Of a DNA stretch of 64,000 nucleotides, positions 6,788-15,103 are shown piece by piece. Both the position numbers and the translations under genes were made by a program. Every line of letters starts with the position of its first letter. Within the stretch, counting starts at the first letter, position 1. The stretch lies in contig CAWGRX010000039.1 of the NCBI GenBank assembly GCA_963825075.1, positions 196,098 to 260,097 on the forward strand, given 5' to 3'. The notes under the pieces were generated by a model that saw only the letters and a list, made by a program, of their open reading frames with translations, did no database searches and was not told where the DNA came from. The stretch comes from CAWAVN01 sp963825075. GTDB taxonomy: Bacteria; Planctomycetota; Planctomycetia; Planctomycetales; Planctomycetaceae.

Positions 6788-9294
6788 TTACCAATACGAC
6801 CAAAATTCCACGCGAATATAGCGGGCCAGGCGGCGGGTCAGGAGTTCCAATGCGGAGCGGCGGCCGCAGGTGATTTTGGCTTTTCCCGTCATGCCGGTCA
6901 TCAGCCGCTTTTTGTCGTTGGACAATCGCACCAAAACGGGGACGGTTCCAGGCTCGGCATGGGCGATTGCTCGATCATCGGGCTTGAGCGTGGTGGGGCA
7001 AATCGCGGACACGTCCGACATGAGCGTCGCTTCGGGGTAGGCCCGCAACTTGACGCTCACCGGGAACCCTTCCCGCACGTCGCCGATTTCTTTTTCCGGC
7101 AGAGAAATCTCCATCTCGACCTGATTCAACTGTTGGATTTCCACGATGACATCGCCCGGCCTCAGATGGTTTCCCCGTTGCTCTTGGGGCCGACGCGTTG
7201 TGACCACACCCGCGACGGGACTGACCACGGTGGTTTTGCGAAGCCTGCTTTGAAGATGCTTTTCCCGGATTTCCAGACCGGCGACCACGGCTTCCGCGGC
7301 GGCAATCTCTTCCGGACGCGTGCCCGCGAGCAGCAGATTCAAGCGGGCGTCGGCTTCCCGCTTTTGGCACGCCGCCACCGCGACGGCTTGCTTCAATTCC
7401 CTCAATTCGTCGGCCTCCACGTAACGTTTTTTCGCGAGGGCCAATTCGAGAGCCTGCTTCGCTTGCTGAAAAGCATGTTCCGCTTCGTCGAACTCATTCG
7501 TGGTGACGGCGTCGCGGTCTTTGAGACGCTTCACCCGCCGCCAGTTGCGGGTTTCGAAATCCAACTGGGTCTGGGCCTGTTCGACGGCGGCCCGGCTTTC
7601 TTCCAACTTGGCGGCGTGGAGCTCTTCGGCTTCGCGCAATTGGTGGAGGGACTCTTCGTGCTTCACCCGGCTCGTGGCCGCTTCTTCCTTCGCCAGTTCC
7701 ACTTCGAGCGCCGTTGCCCCGGTTTTGAGTTTCTCTAGCTCGGCCCGGTGCTTACGGAGTTCCGCCTGGACTTGATCGAACTCCGCCTGCAATTGCGGAT
7801 TTGCGATCATCGCGACCGGTTGGCCCGCGTAAACTTGTTGGCCTTCACTGACGAAGACTTGTTGAAGCGTTCCCTCCACCTCGGCCCGCAGAGTCGATTT
7901 TTGAGCGGGAAGAACCGTGCAATCGCCGCTGATCCGCAAATGCATCGGCCAGGCATCGAGAATAGCAAGCAACGCCGCCGTGCCGACGATCAGCTTTGCC
8001 AGGCGAAGCCATCGCCGAGGCGTTCCCGTCTCGGCCGACTTCTCCGCGGTGGCCGAGCGGCGGCGGAAGCGTCTGAAAAGGGGAACTCCGACGAATAGGA
8101 CCAGCAGCCCGCAGAACAGCACGAAGCCCACGCCTTGATAGGTCTCCATCAGATAGTCTCCCACGTTAACGAACAGCAAACCGAGCAAGCCGAAGGAATA
8201 CACGCCCGCCAACACGCCATAGAGCAGATACACCCGCCGGTTCCGCGAGGGTTCTTCGGCAGCTCTCTCTGTTTTTTCCGTGTTTCGTCCGGTCAACCGC
8301 TTGAGCCGCTGACCGAGGTATTGAAAGGAACGCTGCCGGAGGTTGGGGATTTCCAGGGCATCGCTGAGCAGGTAGTAACCATCGAGCCGGATCAGCGGGT
8401 TCAGGTTGAACAGGCTCTTGATCCCGGAACTGGCGACGACGATCAACGCCGCGTGATGCACCCAGGTGTCCGGCTGCGTGACACGCCAACACAACACGGC
8501 CAGCGACCAACAAACCAGTTCGCACCAGGCCCCGGCGAAGGTGACCCACAAGCGTTTGTGCTTTTCCGGGAACTGCCAGGCGGAACTCACGTCGCAGTAA
8601 AACGCCGGGTGAAAATAGATCAGCAAAAAGCCGATCTCGCGAACCTCGCCGCCGAAATGCTTGCAAGACAATCCGTGCGAAAATTCGTGAAGTACCGTGA
8701 TGAGAAACGTCACAATCATCGCCGGCACAAGATTTTTGAATGATAGCAGAACGGTTAAATCCCGCCCGATCTCGCCGGCTTCGGAAACCGCAACGCGCCA
8801 AAGCCGCCATCAACAACACTAGGGAAAACAGAACACACTGTCGCGTAAACAAATACCCCAACCGCCGATCCAGCCAGCTCAGCACTGCGATCGGGATTGA
8901 TGAGAGGCACCCGCAAGTACAGTAAACTGCCCCGGATGCGTCGGCGGCGTTTTTTGGGAGCCTCGTTTTCGGACCGGAGCAGATTGAATTCCCGCAGCCG
9001 GGCCTCGAAGGCGTGGATGGTCTCGATGGGAAGCGCGGCATCGTATTGGGTTTCGATTCGCTGCCGGATTTCATCCAGCGACTTTGAACCGTCGAACTGC
9101 CTCAAGATCTCGTGCTCGATTTCTTTGAAGCGGTAAAACCGGCCTTCTTCGGCGTCGCGGACTTGAAATACAATCCCGGACGGCGTTTCCAACCGCGTGA
9201 TTTCGAGATCGTCCCGCAGTCGCGGCGGGGACGATTCTTCCGCAGGCCGAGCGGCCGTTGGCGATTTGGGGGAGGGAGGAGCGAGGCTTGTCAT
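6788..9294 (-). CDS. PqqD-like domain + M50 metalloprotease + HlyD adaptor fusion (two frameshifts)
   Basis: Read through two +1 shifts (near 8886 and 8793), the ~834-residue product has four parts. They are an N-terminal PqqD/RRE-like winged helix (ITRLETPSGIVFQVRDAEEG to ~105), membrane segments, and an M50 site-2-protease-like core with HEFSH (8689-8675) and NLNPLIRLDGYYLL as the second motif. Last comes a HlyD-type adaptor with a barrel-sandwich half-motif (VEGTLQQVFVSEGQQVYAGQ), long coiled coils and the matching half (TVVSPVAGVVTTRR). Such proteins are inner-membrane parts of export machineries. A methyltransferase gene ends 33 bases upstream on the same strand. The substrate is unknown; recognition of a peptide by the PqqD-like part is inference. 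Confidence 0.75.
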
Positions 9295-9327
9295 TTTGTG
9301 CGAGGTGTTGTTTGAGAAAGGGAATTG

Positions 9328-10860
9328 TCAAGCTGTGGCCGAGACAACCGTTACAGTTTTAGCGATTCCCGCCGATGAGGACTCCGTTTCCATCGGCACG
9401 AGAAATCCCGCGAGAATCACCTTTCGCGCGGCTTCGAGGAATTCGGTTTTCGAGTTTTCCCAGTCCGGCAGGTGTCCGTCCGAAACCAATTCGCCGACGA
9501 TCGTTCGCAAGGTCTGTTCACCATTCGAGGCCGCCAATAGCCGCACGATGACCGGGGCGGCCGAGGCTTCAAACGGCAAACCGCGGGTCAACTTCAATCG
9601 GCTGCTCGTAAGCGTCAACACATCCCGGCCGATTTGATGATGCCGGACCCATTCCACATGCTCCGATGCGCGAAAGTGTTGGTCTAAGAGGTATTCGTCG
9701 CTGATCGAATTGGGGAGGTTCCCGTATTGCATTCCGTGGAGCACCGACTCGCCGCAGTTTGCATTTTCGGGATCGGGGCATTGTTCGATGCGGACCCAGT
9801 TGACGCCGCTCCGCCGCCGGAGCACGATCAATCCCAGCGAGATCGCTTCGATGCCCAGTTCCCGATAGTAAAGCATCCACGCATCGAAGCGGCGCACGAA
9901 CGGCTCGGCGTCCTGTTTTTCCGTCTGACGAATCCAGTTGGCGGCATAAACAGCCGGATCGTCCGTCGCCAGGCACATGACCCATGCATCGCAGCCAAGG
10001 TTTTCCAGCCAACCCGCCAGACGTTCGTGAGGGGATTCGCCGGGAAAGCTGGCCCAATTGCAGAGCATCTGGAAATAGCCGCCCTCTTCCAGATGGGCCG
10101 GGGCTTGTTCGAGGAACCACCGGCACAACCCGTCGCCCTCGAACGTATTGTCCCGGTAAACAAACCGAGACTCCGGCGAAATCACAAACGGCGGATTGGC
10201 CACGATCAAATCAAAGCGTTCCTTGCCGGCCGGCTCGAAAAAACTGCCTTCCCGAAATTCGGCGTTTGTCATCCGGTTCAATCGGGCGTTGAATTCGGCC
10301 AAAGCGATTGCCCGCGGGCAGAGGTCCACTCCGACCACATGCTCGCTGTGCCGGGCGGCGAGGAGCGCCTGGATTCCGCAGCCTGTGCCGATGTCCAAAG
10401 TTCTTCGGCGTGGAACGCGAACGGTCGCATTGGCCAACATCTTGCTGACGCCGCTGACCCCCACGACGTGGTCGGCCGCTTCGTTGGCCCAAATCTTCTG
10501 AGGCAAGTCACTGGCAAGGAGCAAACCCTCGTGCGATTGCAACCGCACCGTCGCCGAGATCTGCGAACCTTCCCGAATCAACAGCCCGCCGGCGATGAAC
10601 TCTTCCAGCGGCAGCGGCAGTGCCTCGCGGGCCTGTTCAACCTCCACCGGCACGCAGAAGTGAAACAGCCGCACCAACGTGCCCAGCGGCCCCTCTCCCG
10701 CCAGACTCCGATAGGGAAACGCGTTTTCCGGAACCGGAGTTTTTGATTCTGGAGATCGTTTGCCGTGAGGATACTCCAATTCGGTCAGCCGATCGCGAAA
10801 TCTGTCGAAGTCCGCTGCATGGGAAAAGCCAATGCGGACAGAGGAAAGCGTGCTTGTCAT
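9328..10860 (-). CDS. Class I SAM-dependent methyltransferase with NPPF motif
   Basis: The product is 510 residues. The SAM-binding motif LDIGTGCGIQALLAA (~155-169) and the acidic residue after strand 2 (VVGVDL) are clear, and DLIVANPPF (~217-225) is the NPPF/NPPY signature of N-methyltransferases that act on glutamine or nucleic-acid amino groups. A ~145-residue N-terminal domain and a ~200-residue C-terminal domain flank the core, an arrangement also seen in DUF7059/DUF7782-type proteins. It starts MTSTLSS at an ATG. It lies 33 bases upstream of the PqqD-M50-HlyD gene and is probably co-transcribed with it, but a shared function is not shown. The substrate is unknown. Confidence 0.78.
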   Translation of the reverse strand: MTSTLSSVRIGFSHAADFDRFRDRLTELEYPHGKRSPESKTPVPENAFPYRSLAGEGPLGTLVRLFHFCVPVEVEQAREALPLPLEEFIAGGLLIREGSQISATVRLQSHEGLLLASDLPQKIWANEAADHVVGVSGVSKMLANATVRVPRRRTLDIGTGCGIQALLAARHSEHVVGVDLCPRAIALAEFNARLNRMTNAEFREGSFFEPAGKERFDLIVANPPFVISPESRFVYRDNTFEGDGLCRWFLEQAPAHLEEGGYFQMLCNWASFPGESPHERLAGWLENLGCDAWVMCLATDDPAVYAANWIRQTEKQDAEPFVRRFDAWMLYYRELGIEAISLGLIVLRRRSGVNWVRIEQCPDPENANCGESVLHGMQYGNLPNSISDEYLLDQHFRASEHVEWVRHHQIGRDVLTLTSSRLKLTRGLPFEASAAPVIVRLLAASNGEQTLRTIVGELVSDGHLPDWENSKTEFLEAARKVILAGFLVPMETESSSAGIAKTVTVVSATA

Positions 10861-11007
10861 GTTCGGTCTCGGTGGGAAGGGAAGTGATTGTCCGTGACAA
10901 CGCGGTCGCCATTCAGATCACCTTTTCGCTTAGGAATCGGACAAACAACGACTCTTCCGGCCCCCCCCGATTCGCCGGAAGAGCCAGAATTCAATAATCA
11001 CCGCTAG

Positions 11008-11085
11008 GATGGCACGCCCTGAGGAACGAAGGGCGTGGTCGTTGCGCTTTGCCACGCCCTTCGTTACACTAAGGGACGTGCCACC
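11008..11085. repeat. 78-bp near-perfect palindromic element (MITE/REP-like)
   Basis: The core is a perfect 14-bp inverted repeat (11026-11039 with 11052-11065) around a 12-base loop. Outer arms GGATGGCAC... and ...GTGCCACC extend the palindrome to the element's ends with few mismatches. It sits between divergently transcribed genes in a ~300-bp intergenic region that otherwise shows nothing. Confidence 0.7.
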
Positions 11086-11166
11086 GAATTCGCCGAATTC
11101 GCTAAAATTGAGAACTTGAAACCTTAAACCTCAAACGTCTAACTCACTTGGGAAAGCCCCCATCGC

Positions 11167-12488
11167 ATGCGGACTTGCAAATATCGCACTTGGATTTTGA
11201 CGGAATGGATCGTTCTGGCCGTTTGGTTGACGGGTTGTCAGAACGATGCGACTCCCGAAGGAAAAGGCGCTTTGAAATATCCTGTCAAACTCCCCAAGGC
11301 CGCTTCGCCGAAACGAAGCACCCGAGACCAAATGGCGACGCGGTTTTTCCCGCCGCCGGCGGATGTGTTTCAGCCGCCTCGGATTGTGGAGATTCCCCTG
11401 CCTGAGTTTCCAGGGCGGGATGCAATTTGGGGAGCCACGGGACGCGATGACCGCGGTCACATTTGGTTCGGCGTGGCGGCAGGCGGCGTTCCCCAGCCCT
11501 CGGCCCATTTGTTCGAGTACATGCCGGACTTGGACGAGGTCTTCGACCGCGGCGGCGTGCTGAATCGGCTCGAAAAAGTCCGCCCCCTCGCCGCGAACGA
11601 ATCGCAAATGAAGATCCACTCCAAAATCTACCCGGCGGACGATGGGTACTTGTATTTCGCCTCGATGGACGAATCGGGCGAAAAAGGCGACGGTTCGGCC
11701 TATCCGACCTGGGGCGGCCATCTCTGGCGAATGAAACCTTTCGCCAGCGACTGGGAGCACCTCTTAAAAACCAAGGAGGCTTTAATCGCCGTGGGCGGCG
11801 GCGGTCGCTGGGTGTATGCATTGGGGTATTTCGGCCATGTGCTCTATCAATTCGACACCCGGACGGAAACGATCCAAAGCATGCGGGTGGGTTCGGTGGG
11901 CGGACACATCTCCCGGAATTTTCTCGTCGATTTGAACGGGCATGCCTATGTGCCTCGCGTTCGCCGCCAACCCACGGTGGAAAACCCCAAGGCCCTCGCC
12001 GCGGAGTTGGTCGAATGGGACGAAGGCCTCCACGAAGTTCAGGCCGTGCCTTTGCCCGATTATGAAGCCACGCCCGATTTTGAGTCGCACGGCATCGTGG
12101 GCTGGACGTTTCTGGCGGGCGGCGATTTGCTGTTCACAACGTCCACCGGCGGCCTCTGGCGAATCCATCCCGCGGAGGATCAGGCCGACATCACACACCT
12201 GGGATGGTTTCATCCCCAAGGCCGATCTTATCCCGCTGCCCTTTACACGTTCGCCGGGACAGACTACGCCTGCGGCATCGCCAGGCTTCCGAAGGGCGGA
12301 AACCAATGGGTGGTCTATGATCTGAATCGCGGGGCGTCCCGGGCGGAGGACTTAAACCAAGGCACTTACAAACCCACCGAAACCTCGTGCTGTACGGGAC
12401 GAATACGAGAGACAACCAAGGCAACGGTTATCTCGTGGGCCGAACTAATGCGGGACCGATCGCGATCAAGCTCATCTTTCCCCAATAG
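11167..12488 (+). CDS. Secreted beta-propeller-like lipoprotein (one frameshift)
   Basis: An N-terminal hydrophobic stretch ends in the lipobox LTGC (Cys24), so the protein should be lipid-anchored. The body has repeating short beta segments with GHIWFGVA, GYLYFASMD, WVYALGYFGHVLYQFD and AYVPRV, consistent with a propeller fold. No catalytic signature is recognised. The frame is lost near 12375-12383. After a one-base correction the chain continues LVLYGTNTRDNQGNGYLVGR and ends KLIFPQ at 12486-12488, which fits the rest, giving ~440 residues. It is convergent with the small zinc-ribbon gene. The function is unknown; a role in binding or processing sugars at the surface is only a guess. Confidence 0.6.
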
Positions 12489-12515
12489 CGGAAGCGCAGA
12501 AGCAGGGGAGTTCGG

Positions 12516-12960
12516 CTACATGATCGTGGTGTCGTCAAACTCGGGTCCCAGATTCTTGATTAACGCTTTGTGCGTCTTCAGCAACTCGGCGTGTTCTTTG
12601 GCCAGTTTTTCCGAGGCTTCTACCTGAGCCATCAAATAGCGAATGCAATCGCTCCAGACCACCGGGCAGGGTTGGGTTCTCAGACGGCGCTTGACTTCCG
12701 CCATGTCGGTCACCGTCTGGCGAGTTCGCACGCCGCCTCCGGAAGATGCGGGATCGGCGGCGACTTTCCTTGACTTCGGCCACTGATCCGGTCCAATGGC
12801 ACGCGTGGCAGCGGCAGGGGCTTTCTTCGTCCCAATCGGAGGTCATCGAGGCGGACTGGCGAACCTCCACTTCATCGACCGCGTCGCATTCGCACAATAC
12901 GTAACCGGAAAAGCGAACGTAAATCCAAAGTTCTCGACTGTCGCAGCGCGGACATTTCAT
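12516..12960 (-). CDS. Small zinc-ribbon protein with C-terminal coiled coil (one frameshift)
   Basis: It begins MKCPRCDSRELW, with CPRC at residues 3-6, then CECD and CRCHACHWTG, so paired Cys motifs suggest one or two zinc ribbons. Near 12765 one extra A in an A run throws the frame into arginine-rich junk. Removing it joins VAEVKE to VAADPASSGGGVRTRQ and then a helical tail (YLMAQVEASEKLAKEHAELL) ending DDTTIM, ~147 residues. I do not recognise the family. It is convergent with the propeller lipoprotein; nothing recognisable lies upstream for ~580 bases. Confidence 0.5.
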
Positions 12961-13540
12961 AACGTAGCTTCCCTTCTACGAGCCTGACTCCATGCACCAA
13001 GGAGGATGGAGCGGCGGGCCTCTTCGATTTGCCGATCAGCAACTAGCGCGAAAGCGATCACGACGAACACGGGAATAAACCGATTATGGGGAAGTGGAGG
13101 AATTTGGCAAGGGAAACGCAGGATTTTGGACTAGGAATTCTACCTACAATCCAAAATTTATGAAAAACGCCATGAGAGCGATTTCTGAAAGCGGGTTATT
13201 TCCAGCATAGGCGCCGATCCGTGGGATTTCGACTGTACAAACCCGGTTCCGCGAAGAACCTTCTCGCGAAACGTGGAGGGCTTAAATGTCCACTGAGAAG
13301 AAAAACCCCAAATCATCAAAGACTTTGTGACAATTAACCGGGCCAAGAATTGACGGAAACGGCGCGGGGTCTTTAAGCGAAATCGCTCTTGGTGTGACGA
13401 ATCACGACAGTTCCCGGATAGGAGACCTTACGTGGAAACCCTCATCGTGAAAACAATCAAGCGGGTCCCCATGGTTCTCGGAGCCGCCGATTTGCTGGTT
13501 TATTAATCCGGGAAAATCCCCACGCGGTGCGGGTGAGTGG
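12961..13540. other. Gene-free region of about 580 bases
   Basis: I find no convincing coding frame, tRNA or terminator here. It is more AT-rich than its surroundings and contains a short weak inverted repeat (ATTTTGGA near 13120 with TCCAAAAT near 13150). It may hold promoters for the zinc-ribbon gene. Confidence 0.4.
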
Positions 13541-13870
13541 TTAGAAACTCGATAGGGCGTCGATGGCCGACAGGGTGCGGTCGATGCGGCAGTGATAACG
13601 CCAGCCGTCGGCTTCCGTTTGTTTCGTAACCACACTGGCGAGGACGTATTCCGCACCCATACCTTCATAATCAATGTGCAGCACCAATTCGGTGGAGGGA
13701 AGGTCGCAAGGGAGCGAAAAACACACGCCGCCTTCCGAGATATTGTTCGTCCAGCCCAGAAGATCATCCAAGTCGCGGACTTGCCAAAACTCCGGAAGCA
13801 GCACGGTGATTTGGGCTTCGATGGGATGCCGCGGATGCCGGCGCCGCTCTAAGAGAAAGACGTCTGTCAT
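13541..13870 (-). CDS. PilZ-domain protein
   Basis: The product is 109 residues from the ATG at 13870 (a GTG at 13930 would add 20). It has the RxxxR-type start of PilZ domains (ERRRHPRHPIEAQITVLLPE) and the second signature NNISEGGVCF, which together bind cyclic di-GMP in known members. The remaining strands (ELVLHIDYEG, EYVLASVVTKQTE) fit the PilZ barrel. It is a stand-alone PilZ protein, so it would act as a c-di-GMP-dependent partner for something else. It is the last of a leftward run after the FtsQ-like gene, with a 111-base gap. Binding is inferred from motifs. Confidence 0.7.
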   Translation of the reverse strand: MTDVFLLERRRHPRHPIEAQITVLLPEFWQVRDLDDLLGWTNNISEGGVCFSLPCDLPSTELVLHIDYEGMGAEYVLASVVTKQTEADGWRYHCRIDRTLSAIDALSSF

Positions 13871-13981
13871 CTGCACGGTGGGACCTTTCTGGAAAACCGG
13901 GAATCGGTTCCCTCGTTTCAAATCTAGCACTCAAATCCGGATGGGGCAAATCCCCTTTTTGCATGCGCCCAAGTCTCCGTC

Positions 13982-14992
13982 TCAATGCTTAGGGGCAGTT
14001 TCGAGCGAACTCAGCCGGCGCTGGGTGATTTCCTGCCAATGTCGGATGTCGATTTCCAACGGACCATGAGCCGGGCGGAAGGTGCCGAAGTCCGCAAGGT
14101 ATTGGGTCAGGCGGCCGATTTTTTGCTCGGCGGTCAATTCGCCGGGGTGGTCCGTGCCCGGAGCGCGGCCCCACAAAATCCGCGAACCGTCTTTGGTGAT
14201 GAGCCGGTATTGAACGTCTTTGATGTCCACCTCGGCCGTCGTGCGGCGGGGAAGCTCGATGCGCGCGAGCTTGAGATGCTCCCAATGCGTGGTCGTTTCA
14301 TCGAAGGGGTGGAGCAGATGCTCCGCCAACCGGGCGGCCCCCAACACCATCAAATCTCCCCAATACGTGCCCGCCGGTCCCTGGGGCAGCGTGGAGGGAT
14401 TTTCGATCAACGGATACCGCTTGATGTCCGCCCGCGAAAAATCCGAGGGCGGCAGCAAGATGGCATCGGCATCGATCGGATAAAACTGGCCGCGGCCGGC
14501 TTGGACCATCGCCACGGGCTTACGAAAGGTGATCTCCAAGTCCACCCGTCCGCCGGGCCGCAACCGGACCCGCTCAACTTTTTTCATCCACGGATGCCGG
14601 CTGAACGCTTCGGCAATCTCTTGGCAGCAGGATTCCTCCAGCAGCGAAATCGGCTGGGCGTTCCAATTCTCCAGCTTGGCGACCTGGCCGATCAAATCGT
14701 GCGGGACCCAATGCGGACGTTCGGTGAAGTGCAGGTTCTCCACCCGCAGGCGGTATTCCTTGCGAGATGTCAAATCGGGGAGCCGCTCCGCCAACCGCGG
14801 CCCCACGAACACCGCCGACGCGATCATCGCCAGCAAGAACAACCACGCGGGACGAAACACCCGCCCGCGAACCCGCACCACGGCGGAGGGGCCGGACGTT
14901 GCCGCGCGGTCTTCGTCCCGATCATCTGGGGCGGAGGGTTTGGTTTCCGATTCCGCTTGGGAAGCACGTTTTTTGGCCATATCATTGTGCAT
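13982..14992 (-). CDS. FtsQ/DivIB-like membrane protein
   Basis: The product is about 336 residues. A charged cytoplasmic tail (MAKKRASQ to ~45) precedes one membrane segment (PAWLFLLAMIASAVFVG), then a POTRA-like domain (YRLRVENLHF to RVDLEITFRKPVAMV). The C-terminal domain has the FtsQ-like pattern: FYPIDADAILLPPS, YPLIENPS, LKLARIELP, YRLITKDGSRILWGRAPG, and ending in a KIGRLTQYL helix. This topology and order match FtsQ of the divisome, which holds septal proteins in the periplasm. Overall identity looks weak, so the name is structural inference. There are no other division genes nearby; it follows a DUF1549/1553 gene and precedes a PilZ gene. The start could also be at 14980. Confidence 0.55.
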   Translation of the reverse strand: MHNDMAKKRASQAESETKPSAPDDRDEDRAATSGPSAVVRVRGRVFRPAWLFLLAMIASAVFVGPRLAERLPDLTSRKEYRLRVENLHFTERPHWVPHDLIGQVAKLENWNAQPISLLEESCCQEIAEAFSRHPWMKKVERVRLRPGGRVDLEITFRKPVAMVQAGRGQFYPIDADAILLPPSDFSRADIKRYPLIENPSTLPQGPAGTYWGDLMVLGAARLAEHLLHPFDETTTHWEHLKLARIELPRRTTAEVDIKDVQYRLITKDGSRILWGRAPGTDHPGELTAEQKIGRLTQYLADFGTFRPAHGPLEIDIRHWQEITQRRLSSLETAPKH

Positions 14993-15103
14993 CGACCAAA
15001 AACGGCCGACGGGCGACAATGGGACTTTTCGCGAAGCCGGGGGCTTTCCAAAATCCGGGCCAAACAAACCGATTGCATCAATCCTGCCAACGGAGGGACC
15101 GGT

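Noticed and set aside
12961..13540. tRNA or structured RNA in the gap before the PilZ gene
   Set aside because: No cloverleaf, T-loop text or strong stem was found.
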